Under the pieces are notes generated by a model. The model saw only the letters and a program-made list of their open reading frames with translations, had not been told where the DNA came from and searched no databases. Position numbers and translations under genes: made by a program. Below are positions 41,488 through 50,236 of a stretch of DNA of 64,000 nucleotides, in pieces; the stretch's first letter is position 1; each line of letters begins with the position of its first letter. The DNA is from an uncultured Prevotellaceae bacterium (GTDB lineage: Bacteria > Bacteroidota > Bacteroidia > Bacteroidales > Muribaculaceae), in contig CAMHNO010000012.1 of assembly GCA_946186575.1 (NCBI GenBank), forward strand, positions 1-64,000. The letters run 5' to 3'.

Positions 41488-42891
41488 TTACTTCAGGGGG
41501 AAGGTGAAGTAGGTGTTGGGGTAGGGCTCGTTCTTGAGGGTGAAGTGCCACCACTCGGTGTCGAGGGGCTTGAAGCCGTGGCGCATCATGGCACGGCGCA
41601 GTATCATGCGGTTCTCGAACTGCTGCTTGGTGATTTTGCGGCCGGCAGGCGACTTGCGGCCAGTGTACTTGCCGGTGTCGGGGTTGCCGCCAAAGTCGGG
41701 GTGGCTCTCGGGGCCAAACCAGTCGAAGGTGCCGCCCATGTCCACTTCCTTCTCGGTGCGCATGTCGAAGAGGGTGAGGTCGACGGTGGAGCCGCGGGTG
41801 TGGCCACTCTTGCGAGCGATGTAGTCGGGGATGAGCACGTCTTTGTTGAGATGTGGATAGAAGTACTCCTTCATCTGGGTGTCGTTCAGATCCTGAGCCC
41901 AACGCATGAAGTGGTCGACGGCGCACTGAGGGCGATAGGCGTCAAAAATCTTGAGACGATAGCCCTGGGCCTTAAGGTCGTCGCTCACGGCCTTGAGGGC
42001 TGTAGCGGCCTCGCGGGTGAGCATGGCGATGGGTGCCTGGTAGCCATCGATGCGAGCACCCACAAAGTTGTAGGTGGTGTGGTAGCGAATTTCGAGGATG
42101 GCATCGGGGATAACGTCGGTGATGCGCACAAAGCCACTGCGGTCGTCGGTAGCCACTGCTGCACCGCTCAGGCGGTTGAACTCGGCCTTGGCGCGTGCCA
42201 TCTGCTCGCAGTAGTCGGGGCTGTTGTGCAGCTGTGAGTAGCCAATGGCCGCCACTAAGCGTCCTGCCTCGATGTCGCTCTGCCAGTGGGCACCCACTAT
42301 CACGCGGCTCTCGCTGTACTTGTAGGCTCGGGCAAAGAGTGCGTCGGCGCTGGCCGGATTTAGTTCGGCAAGAATCAGAGCCGTGGCCCAGGCGGTTGCG
42401 GTGTGCCCCGAGGGGTAGGAGCCGTCGGCGGCAAGTGCTTTCTCATCTTCCTCGGCATCGTAGGTGAACAGGTGCTCATTGAAGTGCACGAACGGCCGCT
42501 GGCGCATGTAGTGCTTTTTGGGAGCAATGCGAATTTGTGTCACCGTGGTGATGCCCCTGAGCATCAGATCCCAAATCTCGGGAGTCTTCTCCTTGGAAAT
42601 GGTCATCCCGAAGGGTTCGCTGAAGATGTCGAGCACGTTGTCGTAGCTCCAAATGGCATCGCGTCGCGCCATTGCTGCTCGCTCGGGGTCGAGGCGTTGC
42701 TCCTTGCCCCAGAAGAAGCGGTTGATGTCGTGCTGGAACATCTCGGAGGCGCTGTCGGGTGGTGCAGGCAGGCAGTTGATGATGTTGGGCATTTGCTCAA
42801 GGCTCAGGTAGGGAACCGGGTCTTGTGCCTGACTCCACAGGCAGCAACTCATCAAGAGGGCTGCAATCACGATGGTTCTTAATGTTCTCAT
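41488..42891 (-). CDS. Fusion of class A PAP2 acid phosphatase and VanX/DdpX-type D-Ala-D-Ala dipeptidase
   Basis: The ATG at 42891 begins a signal peptide (MRTLRTIVIAALLMSCCLWS). In the 467 residues, about 30-245 form a class A bacterial acid phosphatase with the full signature: KKHYMRQRP, SYPSGHTATAW, and SRVIVGAHWQSD. Residues about 265-467 form an M15D D-alanyl-D-alanine dipeptidase with zinc ligands in SGHTRGSTVDLTL (His, Asp) and EWWHF (Glu as base, His). The domain order is continuous in one frame with an exported N-terminus. It could act on periplasmic phosphate esters, perhaps lipid pyrophosphates, and on D-Ala-D-Ala dipeptides from peptidoglycan turnover. No van regulators adjoin it, so recycling is more likely than glycopeptide resistance. 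Confidence 0.85.
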   Translation of the reverse strand: MRTLRTIVIAALLMSCCLWSQAQDPVPYLSLEQMPNIINCLPAPPDSASEMFQHDINRFFWGKEQRLDPERAAMARRDAIWSYDNVLDIFSEPFGMTISKEKTPEIWDLMLRGITTVTQIRIAPKKHYMRQRPFVHFNEHLFTYDAEEDEKALAADGSYPSGHTATAWATALILAELNPASADALFARAYKYSESRVIVGAHWQSDIEAGRLVAAIGYSQLHNSPDYCEQMARAKAEFNRLSGAAVATDDRSGFVRITDVIPDAILEIRYHTTYNFVGARIDGYQAPIAMLTREAATALKAVSDDLKAQGYRLKIFDAYRPQCAVDHFMRWAQDLNDTQMKEYFYPHLNKDVLIPDYIARKSGHTRGSTVDLTLFDMRTEKEVDMGGTFDWFGPESHPDFGGNPDTGKYTGRKSPAGRKITKQQFENRMILRRAMMRHGFKPLDTEWWHFTLKNEPYPNTYFTFPLK

Positions 42892-42909
42892 AGATTTAAA
42901 AATATATGG

Positions 42910-42956
42910 AAAAAAGGTTGCAATAGCAATAACTACAGCTAATTGCAACCTTTTTA
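42910..42956 (-). terminator. Terminator after mdh
   Basis: AAAAAGGTTGCAAT (42911-42924) pairs with ATTGCAACCTTTTT (42942-42955), a 14-bp stem with A/T ends. Confidence 0.88.
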
Positions 42957-42972
42957 TGATTAATAAGCCAAA

Positions 42973-43965
42973 TTACAAGTTGGGGTTAATCTTTGTCCAC
43001 TCGCTGATGGGAGGAACAATGTTGAGCGTCACGAGCTCGTCGCGCATGTGGCACAGGTGCTCATAGCTGGCATCGAGCTTGGCATTCTCCTCGGGCGTGC
43101 CCTCTGGAACCTGGAATGTGCAGCCGTTCTCGTCGAGGGTGGTGTTCATTGCCATCATGATGTTGTTGTACTTGCCGTTATTAACATAGGTGCCGGCAGG
43201 ATAGTTGAACTTCTCACCGCCCATCACCGAGCGAATCATTTCAACCGACAGGTAGGCAGGGCTCTGGAACGAGCTGCGGCCGCGCAGCTCAATGATCTTG
43301 GCGCCACCCTTGGTGACGTCGGTCTTCATCTGCTCCCACTCCTCGGCAGGGAACTCGGGAGTGCCAATGATGTCGGTCAATGGCTTGCCGTCGATCTTGA
43401 CGTGAGAGCCGAAGACTGCCATCTGCTCGCCGTGGCCACCATAAGTGGCGCAGCCAGTTACCTCGCTTTGCATTACGTTGAACTTCTTGGCAAGAGCACT
43501 CTGCAGACGGGTGCTGTCGAGTCCTGCGAGAGTGGTCACTTGGCTGGGCTTCAAACCGCTGTAGAGCAGGGTTACGAGGCCGGTGAGGTCGGCAGGGTTG
43601 AAGATGATGACCACGTGCTTAACATCGGGGCAAAACTCCTTGATGTTCTCGCCCAAGCCGCGAGCAATCTCGCAGTTGCCCTTGAGCAGGTCTTCGCGGG
43701 TCATGCCAGCCTTGCGTGGGGCACCACCACTCGAAATGATGTATTTAGCGTTGGTAAAAGCCTCTTTGGCATCGGTGGTGGCGGTGATCTTCACGTCGCC
43801 AAAACCACTCTGTCGCATCTCCTCGGCCACGCCTTCGGGCGAGAACACGTCATAGAGGCAGATGTCGTTTGTCAAGCCCATCATCAGGGCTGTTTGTACC
43901 ATGTTTGAGCCAATCATGCCGGCAGCGCCGACGATTGTCAATTTGTCGTTAGTTAAAAAAGCCAT
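42973..43965 (-). CDS. mdh: Malate dehydrogenase
   Basis: It interconverts malate and oxaloacetate with NAD(H). The 330 residues show the Rossmann loop (VGAAGMIGSNMV), the substrate arginine region GGAPRKAGMTREDL, IFNPADLTG, LDSTRLQ, and the catalytic His in ATYGGHGEQM. The length fits the Bacteroidales enzyme. It is a single-gene unit with a strong promoter and its own terminator. Confidence 0.93.
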   Translation of the reverse strand: MAFLTNDKLTIVGAAGMIGSNMVQTALMMGLTNDICLYDVFSPEGVAEEMRQSGFGDVKITATTDAKEAFTNAKYIISSGGAPRKAGMTREDLLKGNCEIARGLGENIKEFCPDVKHVVIIFNPADLTGLVTLLYSGLKPSQVTTLAGLDSTRLQSALAKKFNVMQSEVTGCATYGGHGEQMAVFGSHVKIDGKPLTDIIGTPEFPAEEWEQMKTDVTKGGAKIIELRGRSSFQSPAYLSVEMIRSVMGGEKFNYPAGTYVNNGKYNNIMMAMNTTLDENGCTFQVPEGTPEENAKLDASYEHLCHMRDELVTLNIVPPISEWTKINPNL

Positions 43966-44044
43966 AACTAATTTGTTTTATTAATTGTTTGTTAAGTTTT
44001 TTCATTGTTACTAACCCTCGCAACTGGGGGCAACATTTGAACCG

Positions 44045-44075
44045 CAAAATTACATAATAAAACAAACTTGGCAAA
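44045..44075 (-). promoter_or_regulatory. Consensus promoter for mdh
   Basis: On the minus strand TTTG (44075-44072), 19 bases, TAATTTTG (44052-44045). Leader of about 75 bases. Confidence 0.7.
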
Positions 44076-44150
44076 CCAAAAAATAAAATATAATGTTTAA
44101 ATAATTTTAAAAGGGCGCGAGGCCGACTGTTTTGTTGGTCTCTATTGTGT

Positions 44151-44231
44151 ATGAAAAAAATGGGCAAGAGGCGTAAGGGCTGCAAGAGCCTGGCCGCATC
44201 ATCACGCGCGGGCATAATTGTTTATGAGTAG
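44151..44231 (+). CDS. Possible 26-residue basic peptide
   Basis: ATG to TAG with sequence MKKMGKRRKGCKSLAASSRA plus GIIVYE. It is very basic in its first half, and its codons are richer in GC than the surrounding intergenic DNA. No promoter consensus is clear upstream. I recognise no family. It could equally be chance, so confidence is low; conservation in relatives would decide. Confidence 0.25.
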   Translation: MKKMGKRRKGCKSLAASSRAGIIVYE

Positions 44232-44285
44232 AAATAGCTTTAAACATCACCATTAATTGTTATTGCCCATGCTGGGTGATAGGAG

Positions 44286-44293
44286 TAATTTTG
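44286..44293 (+). promoter_or_regulatory. -7 box for the TonB receptor operon
   Basis: TAATTTTG fits TAnnTTTG, 23 bases before the receptor ATG. Confidence 0.6.
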
Positions 44294-44315
44294 TGCCCAC
44301 AATAATTATTACTGA

Positions 44316-47045
44316 ATGACTATTAAACGAACAAGCCTGACATTACTGCTGCTGATGGTGGTGACAACCATCAATGCGCAGACTAAAATAACTGGCATAG
44401 TGCTCGACAAGGCCACTAAGGACCCAATGATTGGTGCCACGATTGCTGTTAACGACAACAAGAATGTTGCCGCGGTGACCGACCTTGACGGACGCTTCAC
44501 CATCGAGGTGCCAAACCAAGCCACTGTGACCATCGCCTATGTGGGTTACAAAACCCTCGTTGAGAAAGCTCACGATGGAGTGTATCTTATTGAGTCGCAA
44601 ACTAATGCCTTGGGCGAAGTGGTGGTCACAGCACAGGAGTCGCAGCAGCTGAGCACCTCGTCGGTGATAGGGCGTCATGCCATGGACCACCTACAGCCGT
44701 CGAGCTTTGGCGACATGATGGAGCTGGTGCCTGGCGGGCGAGCTCAAGATCCACACCTCACGAGCCCCAGCACCATCAGCTTGCGTGAGGCTGGAGGTGG
44801 CGATGCTAACTACGCGACCTCGTCGTTGGGCACAAGCTTCATGATTGACGGTGCCCCCATCTCAACCAATGCCAACATGCAGCACGTGAGTGGCGGCACC
44901 GACAGCCAGTCGCTCAAACGCGACTTCACTAATCAGGGCGTGGACATGCGCACCATCTCGACCGACGACATCGAGCGCGTTGAAATCGTGCGCGGCATCC
45001 CTTCGGTGGAGTATGGCGACCTCACAAGCGGCCTGGTCAAGATTGAGCGCAAACGCGGAGGCAACAACATCACCGCACGCCTCAAGGCCGACATGGGAAG
45101 CTACCTCTTCTATGTGGGCAAGGGCTTGGAGTGGCAGCCTCGCAAGTTGTCAATCAACTTGGGTGCCGACTACCTCGACTCGCGCATCGACCCTCGCAAC
45201 ACTCTCGAGAACTACAAGCGCTTCACCCTCTCGGCCCGATTGCACAAGGCATGGAGCAGTGAGCGGTTCAGCACTTCGCTCGCTGTCAATGTCGACTACA
45301 CAGGCTCGTTCGACAACGACAAGACCGACCCCGACCTCAACGAGGGTGCAGTCGACACCTATAAGTCTTCCTATAACCGCTGGGCCATAGCCACCTCGTT
45401 CGGCCTCAAGCCCACCAATCACGACTCGTGGTTCAAGGCATTGAACGCCACCCTTGCTACCTCGCTCGACAACGATAACATCAAGCGCGAGAAATTCATT
45501 CAATTGCGCCGTGCCACAATTGCGGCCACGTCGATGCAGCCAGGCGAGAGCGATGCTGTGATATTGCCCTATAGCTACACTGCCCAGCATCGTGTTGAGG
45601 GTAAGCCCTTTAACCTGTTTCTGAAAGTGAATGGCAAGCTGCAAGTGCCGTCGACCAGGATTTCTAACACCCTGCTGGTGGGTGTGGACTGGAATGTTGA
45701 TAAAAACTATGGCAAGGGTCAGATTTTCGACCCAACCAGACCTCTGTATCCCGGCATGAGCGGTCGTCCACGCGACATCTCCCAGATACCCGCTGCCCAC
45801 ACCCTCTCGCTCTACGCCGAGGAGACCCTAAAGACCACTATCGCCGTGGGCACCGTGGAACTGGTGGCAGGCGTGCGCGGCTCGCACATGATGAACCTTT
45901 CGAGCCGTTACGCCCTGAGCAGCAGGTTTTACTGGGATCCGCGAGTGAACGTGGGTTGGACGTTCCCCCAATTCAATGTGGGCAACGATGTGGGCTATGT
46001 GAAATTGACAGCAGGACTGGGCCAGCACACTAAGATGCCCACCATCGAGCACCTCTATCCCGAGGCGGCCTACATCGACCTTGTGCAGCTCAATTATTAT
46101 AATCCCAACGATGCCTACAAGCGCATCAACATCATGACCTATGTCATCGACCCCACTAACTACGACCTGCGTGCGGCACGCAACTTCAAGTGGGAGATTG
46201 GCACCGATGTTAACATTGCTGGTAACCGCCTCTCGGTCACTTACTTTCGCGAGAATATGACCTCAGGGTTCCGTTCAACGGCTATCTATTCACCCTATGA
46301 TTACAAGCTCTACGACACCTCGGGCGTTGATGGCAGCACACTCGATGGCCCACCAGCGATAGAGGATATGCCATTTGAGGCAGTGCGCGAACTGGTGGCC
46401 CACTTACGCTACTCCAACGGCAGCCAGACCAAGAAAGAGGGCGTGGAATACACTTTCGCTTCGCGTCGCATCGAGAAAATCCACACCCGCCTGACCATCA
46501 ATGGTGCCTGGTTCCGCACTGTGCACCGCAACTCGGTGGCGCTCATGGAGCGGCCCTCGCAGGTGGTGGGCGACAAGCAGATACCCTTTGTGGGCATCTA
46601 CAAGGACATTGAGGGCTACACCGACGAGATGGTGAATACTAATTTCACCCTCGACACCGATGTGCCTCGCCTCAAGCTGGGCTTCTCAATCTCGGCCCAG
46701 TGCCTGTGGTACACCTCCAACCAGCGCGAGCCCATCAGCAATTATCCTGACCAATACATAGACCTCGATGGTAACATCCATAGTTGGAGTCCAGAACTTG
46801 CCGACGACCCTTATTTGCGCTATCTCATTCGCAACAACACCGAGTCGATGTACGACCTTTTTAAAGTCCCATTTTCGATGAACGTCAACTTCAAGGTCAC
46901 AAAGAAGTTCTTCAACGATCACTTGCACATAGCCATGTTCTGTAACAAGATTTGGGACTACACTCCAAGCTACGAGCGCGATGGTGTGACCATTCGCCGC
47001 CATGTTACCCCTTATTTTGGACTTGAAATGAATATCAAACTATGA
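44316..47045 (+). CDS. TonB-dependent outer-membrane receptor
   Basis: The 909-residue protein imports an unknown ligand across the outer membrane with energy from TonB. A signal peptide (MTIKRTSLTLLLLMVVTTIN) is followed by a carboxypeptidase-regulatory-like domain (about 25-100), a TonB box-like LGEVVVTA, a plug domain (about 115-235, SSLGTSFMIDGAPIS ... IERVEIVRGIPSVEYGDLTSG), and the beta barrel ending in an aromatic/hydrophobic strand (YFGLEMNIKL). It has no SusD partner; instead it starts an operon with lipoproteins and a DUF6850-type barrel, so the ligand may be a metal chelate, peptide or other non-glycan. Its stop overlaps the next start (ATGA). Confidence 0.9.
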   Translation: MTIKRTSLTLLLLMVVTTINAQTKITGIVLDKATKDPMIGATIAVNDNKNVAAVTDLDGRFTIEVPNQATVTIAYVGYKTLVEKAHDGVYLIESQTNALGEVVVTAQESQQLSTSSVIGRHAMDHLQPSSFGDMMELVPGGRAQDPHLTSPSTISLREAGGGDANYATSSLGTSFMIDGAPISTNANMQHVSGGTDSQSLKRDFTNQGVDMRTISTDDIERVEIVRGIPSVEYGDLTSGLVKIERKRGGNNITARLKADMGSYLFYVGKGLEWQPRKLSINLGADYLDSRIDPRNTLENYKRFTLSARLHKAWSSERFSTSLAVNVDYTGSFDNDKTDPDLNEGAVDTYKSSYNRWAIATSFGLKPTNHDSWFKALNATLATSLDNDNIKREKFIQLRRATIAATSMQPGESDAVILPYSYTAQHRVEGKPFNLFLKVNGKLQVPSTRISNTLLVGVDWNVDKNYGKGQIFDPTRPLYPGMSGRPRDISQIPAAHTLSLYAEETLKTTIAVGTVELVAGVRGSHMMNLSSRYALSSRFYWDPRVNVGWTFPQFNVGNDVGYVKLTAGLGQHTKMPTIEHLYPEAAYIDLVQLNYYNPNDAYKRINIMTYVIDPTNYDLRAARNFKWEIGTDVNIAGNRLSVTYFRENMTSGFRSTAIYSPYDYKLYDTSGVDGSTLDGPPAIEDMPFEAVRELVAHLRYSNGSQTKKEGVEYTFASRRIEKIHTRLTINGAWFRTVHRNSVALMERPSQVVGDKQIPFVGIYKDIEGYTDEMVNTNFTLDTDVPRLKLGFSISAQCLWYTSNQREPISNYPDQYIDLDGNIHSWSPELADDPYLRYLIRNNTESMYDLFKVPFSMNVNFKVTKKFFNDHLHIAMFCNKIWDYTPSYERDGVTIRRHVTPYFGLEMNIKL

Positions 47046-47428
47046 AAAAGTCATTTATATATTTTATGTGTGCCTTGGCCATGCTTTGTGCCACATCGTG
47101 TCATGACGATTATAAAGATTACATGACAACGGGGTTAATTGCACTGACACTTCCCGTCGAAGGCGAAATCGAGACCATTCAATACTCAGTCAGAATGATG
47201 GACCTCAATAGTCGCAACACCATAACACTGGCTGGAGAAACCGGTGGCACGATTACTGTTGAGAACCTGTTTCGTGGTGCCTACTCCATCAATGTGGAGG
47301 GCGTTGTGAGATATGTCGACAGTGATGAGATGACACATACAAGCCAATTTCGCGCGCAAAGTGATTATGTGTCGATGGTGGAAGTTAATGGCAACTCAGT
47401 TTCACTTGAAATGATATTAATGGATTGA
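47042..47428 (+). CDS. Small lipoprotein of the receptor operon
   Basis: A 128-residue lipoprotein with signal MKKSFIYFMCALAMLCATSC (lipobox ATSC, Cys20). The mature part is a single beta-sandwich-like domain (IALTLPVEGEIETIQYSVRM ... GAYSINVEGVVRY) similar in pattern to the N-terminal part of the DUF4876 protein three genes on. It overlaps the receptor stop codon by four bases and ends four bases before the next gene, so coupling is tight. Probably a surface or periplasmic ligand-binding accessory; not assigned to a family. Confidence 0.7.
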   Translation: MKKSFIYFMCALAMLCATSCHDDYKDYMTTGLIALTLPVEGEIETIQYSVRMMDLNSRNTITLAGETGGTITVENLFRGAYSINVEGVVRYVDSDEMTHTSQFRAQSDYVSMVEVNGNSVSLEMILMD

Positions 47429-47432
47429 ACTA

Positions 47433-48962
47433 ATGAAGAATAATATATTAATATTGCTTCTTATCATCGCTGGATGCACTGCCGCTAATGCGCAGGATGT
47501 TGATAGCACTGGCAATGGGCATGATGCAATAGTCGAGCACCTGACGATTTTCAACGATGTGAACGAGATATTGTGGCGAAATCCTGCAATGATGGAAGGA
47601 GCCTATAGCCACTCGCTCACTCATTTCTATCTCACCACCGACTGGCAGAAGAAGAGCGCTCCATTTTTGCTGCAAAAAGGCACTGGACACTTTATGGCAG
47701 CAGTGAAGGCAAAGTCTTACATACGCTTGGGTGAGAACACTGCAGTGTGGGGGAAGGCATCTTACACCACAGGCAAGAACCACAACATCAAGTGGAACTC
47801 GGTGGCCGATTATGATTTGCTTGAGCCCGACATCTTGGGCGACACTGTTGGTGGCAACACTCGCAGCGAGAAATATGTGTTTGAGGGCGGATACAGCACT
47901 CATCGCAACCGTTGGCACTTGGGTGGCGAGATGCTGTTTCGCGCCGAGCAGGAGTACCGAAAAGTTGACCCTCGCATGCGCAGCATCGTGAGCGACTTTA
48001 CGTTGCGAGCTGGCGCTGGATGTGATGTGGCTTCATATACCCTGGGATTCAGTTTTCAAGGCAACATCTATCGCCAAACTAATAGTGTTGACTTCTACAA
48101 GCCCTTAGGCAGCATTCCCGAGTATCAGCTCATGGGGCTTGGTGAGGTTTATGCCCGTTTTTCGGGCGACATCAACGATCTCATTTTCAAGGGAGGCGGC
48201 ATTAAAATGCAAATTGACCTGACCCCAGGCAATGCCTGCAGTGGTGTCATTGCCAATGCATGGGTGGCACAGCACAGCTATGAACGAGTGGCCCGGTTGC
48301 TCAACTCGCTGCCTCTCACTACGCTCTATAACAAGGAAGTGGGCATTAGGGCAGGATGGAAGCATAATGGCCCAGTCGACTATGCCCTGTGGGCCGACTA
48401 CCGGTTTAATCGTCGCTCCACCGACCAGCACCTTGCTGGCACATCGTCGTCACAAATTTATCCAGTCATTGCTCACCTGACGATGTTTAAGAACTACCTC
48501 ATCAGCACGTCGCTTAATGCTGTGATTGGTCACAAGGGCGTGACTTCATGGTGGATAAAGGCCAGCGGCGGTTACAAAGGAAACAGGCAGAACTTTGTTT
48601 ACCCACGTCGCTCTATCAAATATGGCCATGCTTTTGGGCAGGTCGAAGGGCAAGTGATTCATAATGCTTCAAAAAACTGGACTATCTCCTCACAAATTGA
48701 AGGCTCTTACTACGCATGTGTCAACGACTTTATGCTACTGCCCCTTGCCAACATGGAGCCGCATTTCGTGGGCATGATAGAGCACAATTACAATGTCGCT
48801 AAGTCTAATTTCACCAATGCCGGTGCTCGCCTGAGGGCCGATTACCGAATTGGCCGCTCGCGACGCTATTCAATCTTTGGTCAGTTGCAATATGGCATCA
48901 CATTCTGCTCTAACCATGAGCACCAAAACCACGTTGTTGTGTCAATAGGAATTCACATTTAA
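47433..48962 (+). CDS. DUF6850-type outer-membrane beta-barrel protein
   Basis: The 509 residues begin with a signal peptide (MKNNILILLLIIAGCTAANA) and continue as amphipathic strands with regular turns (LGENTAVWGKASYTTGKNHN, HLGGEMLFRAEQEYRKVDP, WWIKASGGYKGNRQNF), ending VVSIGIHI. That pattern, and the position between a TonB receptor and a DUF4876 lipoprotein, fits the DUF6850 outer-membrane barrel family; the family name is from memory. Role in the operon unknown: perhaps export or assembly of the partner lipoproteins, or an auxiliary pore. Confidence 0.7.
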   Translation: MKNNILILLLIIAGCTAANAQDVDSTGNGHDAIVEHLTIFNDVNEILWRNPAMMEGAYSHSLTHFYLTTDWQKKSAPFLLQKGTGHFMAAVKAKSYIRLGENTAVWGKASYTTGKNHNIKWNSVADYDLLEPDILGDTVGGNTRSEKYVFEGGYSTHRNRWHLGGEMLFRAEQEYRKVDPRMRSIVSDFTLRAGAGCDVASYTLGFSFQGNIYRQTNSVDFYKPLGSIPEYQLMGLGEVYARFSGDINDLIFKGGGIKMQIDLTPGNACSGVIANAWVAQHSYERVARLLNSLPLTTLYNKEVGIRAGWKHNGPVDYALWADYRFNRRSTDQHLAGTSSSQIYPVIAHLTMFKNYLISTSLNAVIGHKGVTSWWIKASGGYKGNRQNFVYPRRSIKYGHAFGQVEGQVIHNASKNWTISSQIEGSYYACVNDFMLLPLANMEPHFVGMIEHNYNVAKSNFTNAGARLRADYRIGRSRRYSIFGQLQYGITFCSNHEHQNHVVVSIGIHI

Positions 48963-48967
48963 GAATT

Positions 48968-50194
48968 ATGATTAATAGATATATAACACTTTTTCTTGCA
49001 GCGTTCTTGACTCTTGCCTCGTGCAGTAATGATGAGGCAGTTCTTGAAGCGCCACTGCGCATCTGTCTTCAGTTGCCCATGAATCTCGAAAACGCAACAC
49101 TCGAGCAGGCCGACGTCACACTCGTTAACATCGAAACAACGGCGCATTACAGCGTGGGCGATTTCAAGCATGAGGGCAATGGCTATGTGGCCACAGCAGT
49201 AGTGCCCGAGGGGAGATACAACGTCACGGCAAGCGGCAATATAAGCTATAGCATAGGCTCAACTGTTACTGCCACAAATGTGAAAGCCGAGGCGCTTGGC
49301 GTGGAAGTCACAAATGCTGGTTCGGCGAGCTCTGTTGTCACTCTGCTGTTCAACAACTACAATGCCGAGGCGGGAATGGTGATTGAAGAGGTGTTTTTCA
49401 CCTCAAGCACCTTCAGCGGAACTCAGCGCCCTTACACCGATGATCAGTATCTAATCTTGACAAATAACAGCGACCACCTCATTTATGCCGATAGCTTGGC
49501 TATTGTGGAGTCAAAATTCCAAAGCGATATGCAATGGGAACTCACTCCCGACCTGATGAAAGACGCTGTAACAGTGAGTTGGCTATATCTTATTCCGGGC
49601 AACGGCACAAGCGTTCCCGTTGAGGCGGGTGAGTCGCTGATTATTGCGCTCAATGCCAAAAACCACACTCTCATCAATCCTAACTCCATTGATTTGAGTG
49701 GTGCGCAGTTTGAATTCTATGACGTGAGTCCCAATACTGAGTTCTTTGACGAGGACAACCCCGATGCAGCCAATCTCATCAAGTGGTACAGCGACCTGTG
49801 GAGCTACACTATGCTGGGCAATAAGGGAACCAAATCCTATGGCATAGTGCGCATGCATTGCGATTACGACTCTTTTGTCGAGAACAACTACTACAAGTAC
49901 AATTATTTGGTTAATGCTGCATGGGGAACCTACGAGAGCACTGGCGATGGCTATTTCATCCCCAACTCGTGGGTGATTGACTGGGTGAACCTGGCTATCA
50001 TGAACGAGTGGGCGTGGAACGTGGCATCGCCCATGCTCGACTCGGGCTGGACCTATTGCGCCGAGACCTCGAGCGACAAGTCACGTTACGGCCTGTCGGT
50101 AATCAGGAAGCGTGACGAGAGTGGCCGACTCGTTGATACCAACAATTCAACCAATGATTTCTTGCCCAGGCAAAAGCCATCTTTATCTAATTAG
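48968..50194 (+). CDS. DUF4876-type lipoprotein
   Basis: The 408 residues have a lipoprotein signal (MINRYITLFLAAFLTLASCS, Cys19) and two parts: an N-terminal beta domain (about 30-135, with LEQADVTLVNIETTAHYSV) and a larger domain beginning EEVFFTSSTFSGTQRPYTDD with DQYLILTNNSDHLIYADSLA, as in lamin-tail-like DUF4876 proteins of TonB operons. Likely displayed on the outer membrane beside the receptor. It follows the barrel gene by five bases. Confidence 0.75.
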   Translation: MINRYITLFLAAFLTLASCSNDEAVLEAPLRICLQLPMNLENATLEQADVTLVNIETTAHYSVGDFKHEGNGYVATAVVPEGRYNVTASGNISYSIGSTVTATNVKAEALGVEVTNAGSASSVVTLLFNNYNAEAGMVIEEVFFTSSTFSGTQRPYTDDQYLILTNNSDHLIYADSLAIVESKFQSDMQWELTPDLMKDAVTVSWLYLIPGNGTSVPVEAGESLIIALNAKNHTLINPNSIDLSGAQFEFYDVSPNTEFFDEDNPDAANLIKWYSDLWSYTMLGNKGTKSYGIVRMHCDYDSFVENNYYKYNYLVNAAWGTYESTGDGYFIPNSWVIDWVNLAIMNEWAWNVASPMLDSGWTYCAETSSDKSRYGLSVIRKRDESGRLVDTNNSTNDFLPRQKPSLSN

Positions 50195-50236
50195 AAAATA
50201 AACAAATTAATAATTAATAATTAAAACTTTTATTCT

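Larger units (their letters stand above)
43966..44315. other. 350-base mdh-TonB receptor gap
   Basis: Holds the mdh leader and promoter, a possible 26-codon reading frame (44151-44231), an AT-rich stretch, and the receptor operon promoter. Confidence 0.6.

Noticed and set aside
41488-42891. Vancomycin-resistance locus
   Set aside because: Only a VanX-like domain is present; no D-Ala-D-Lac ligase, VanH or two-component genes nearby.
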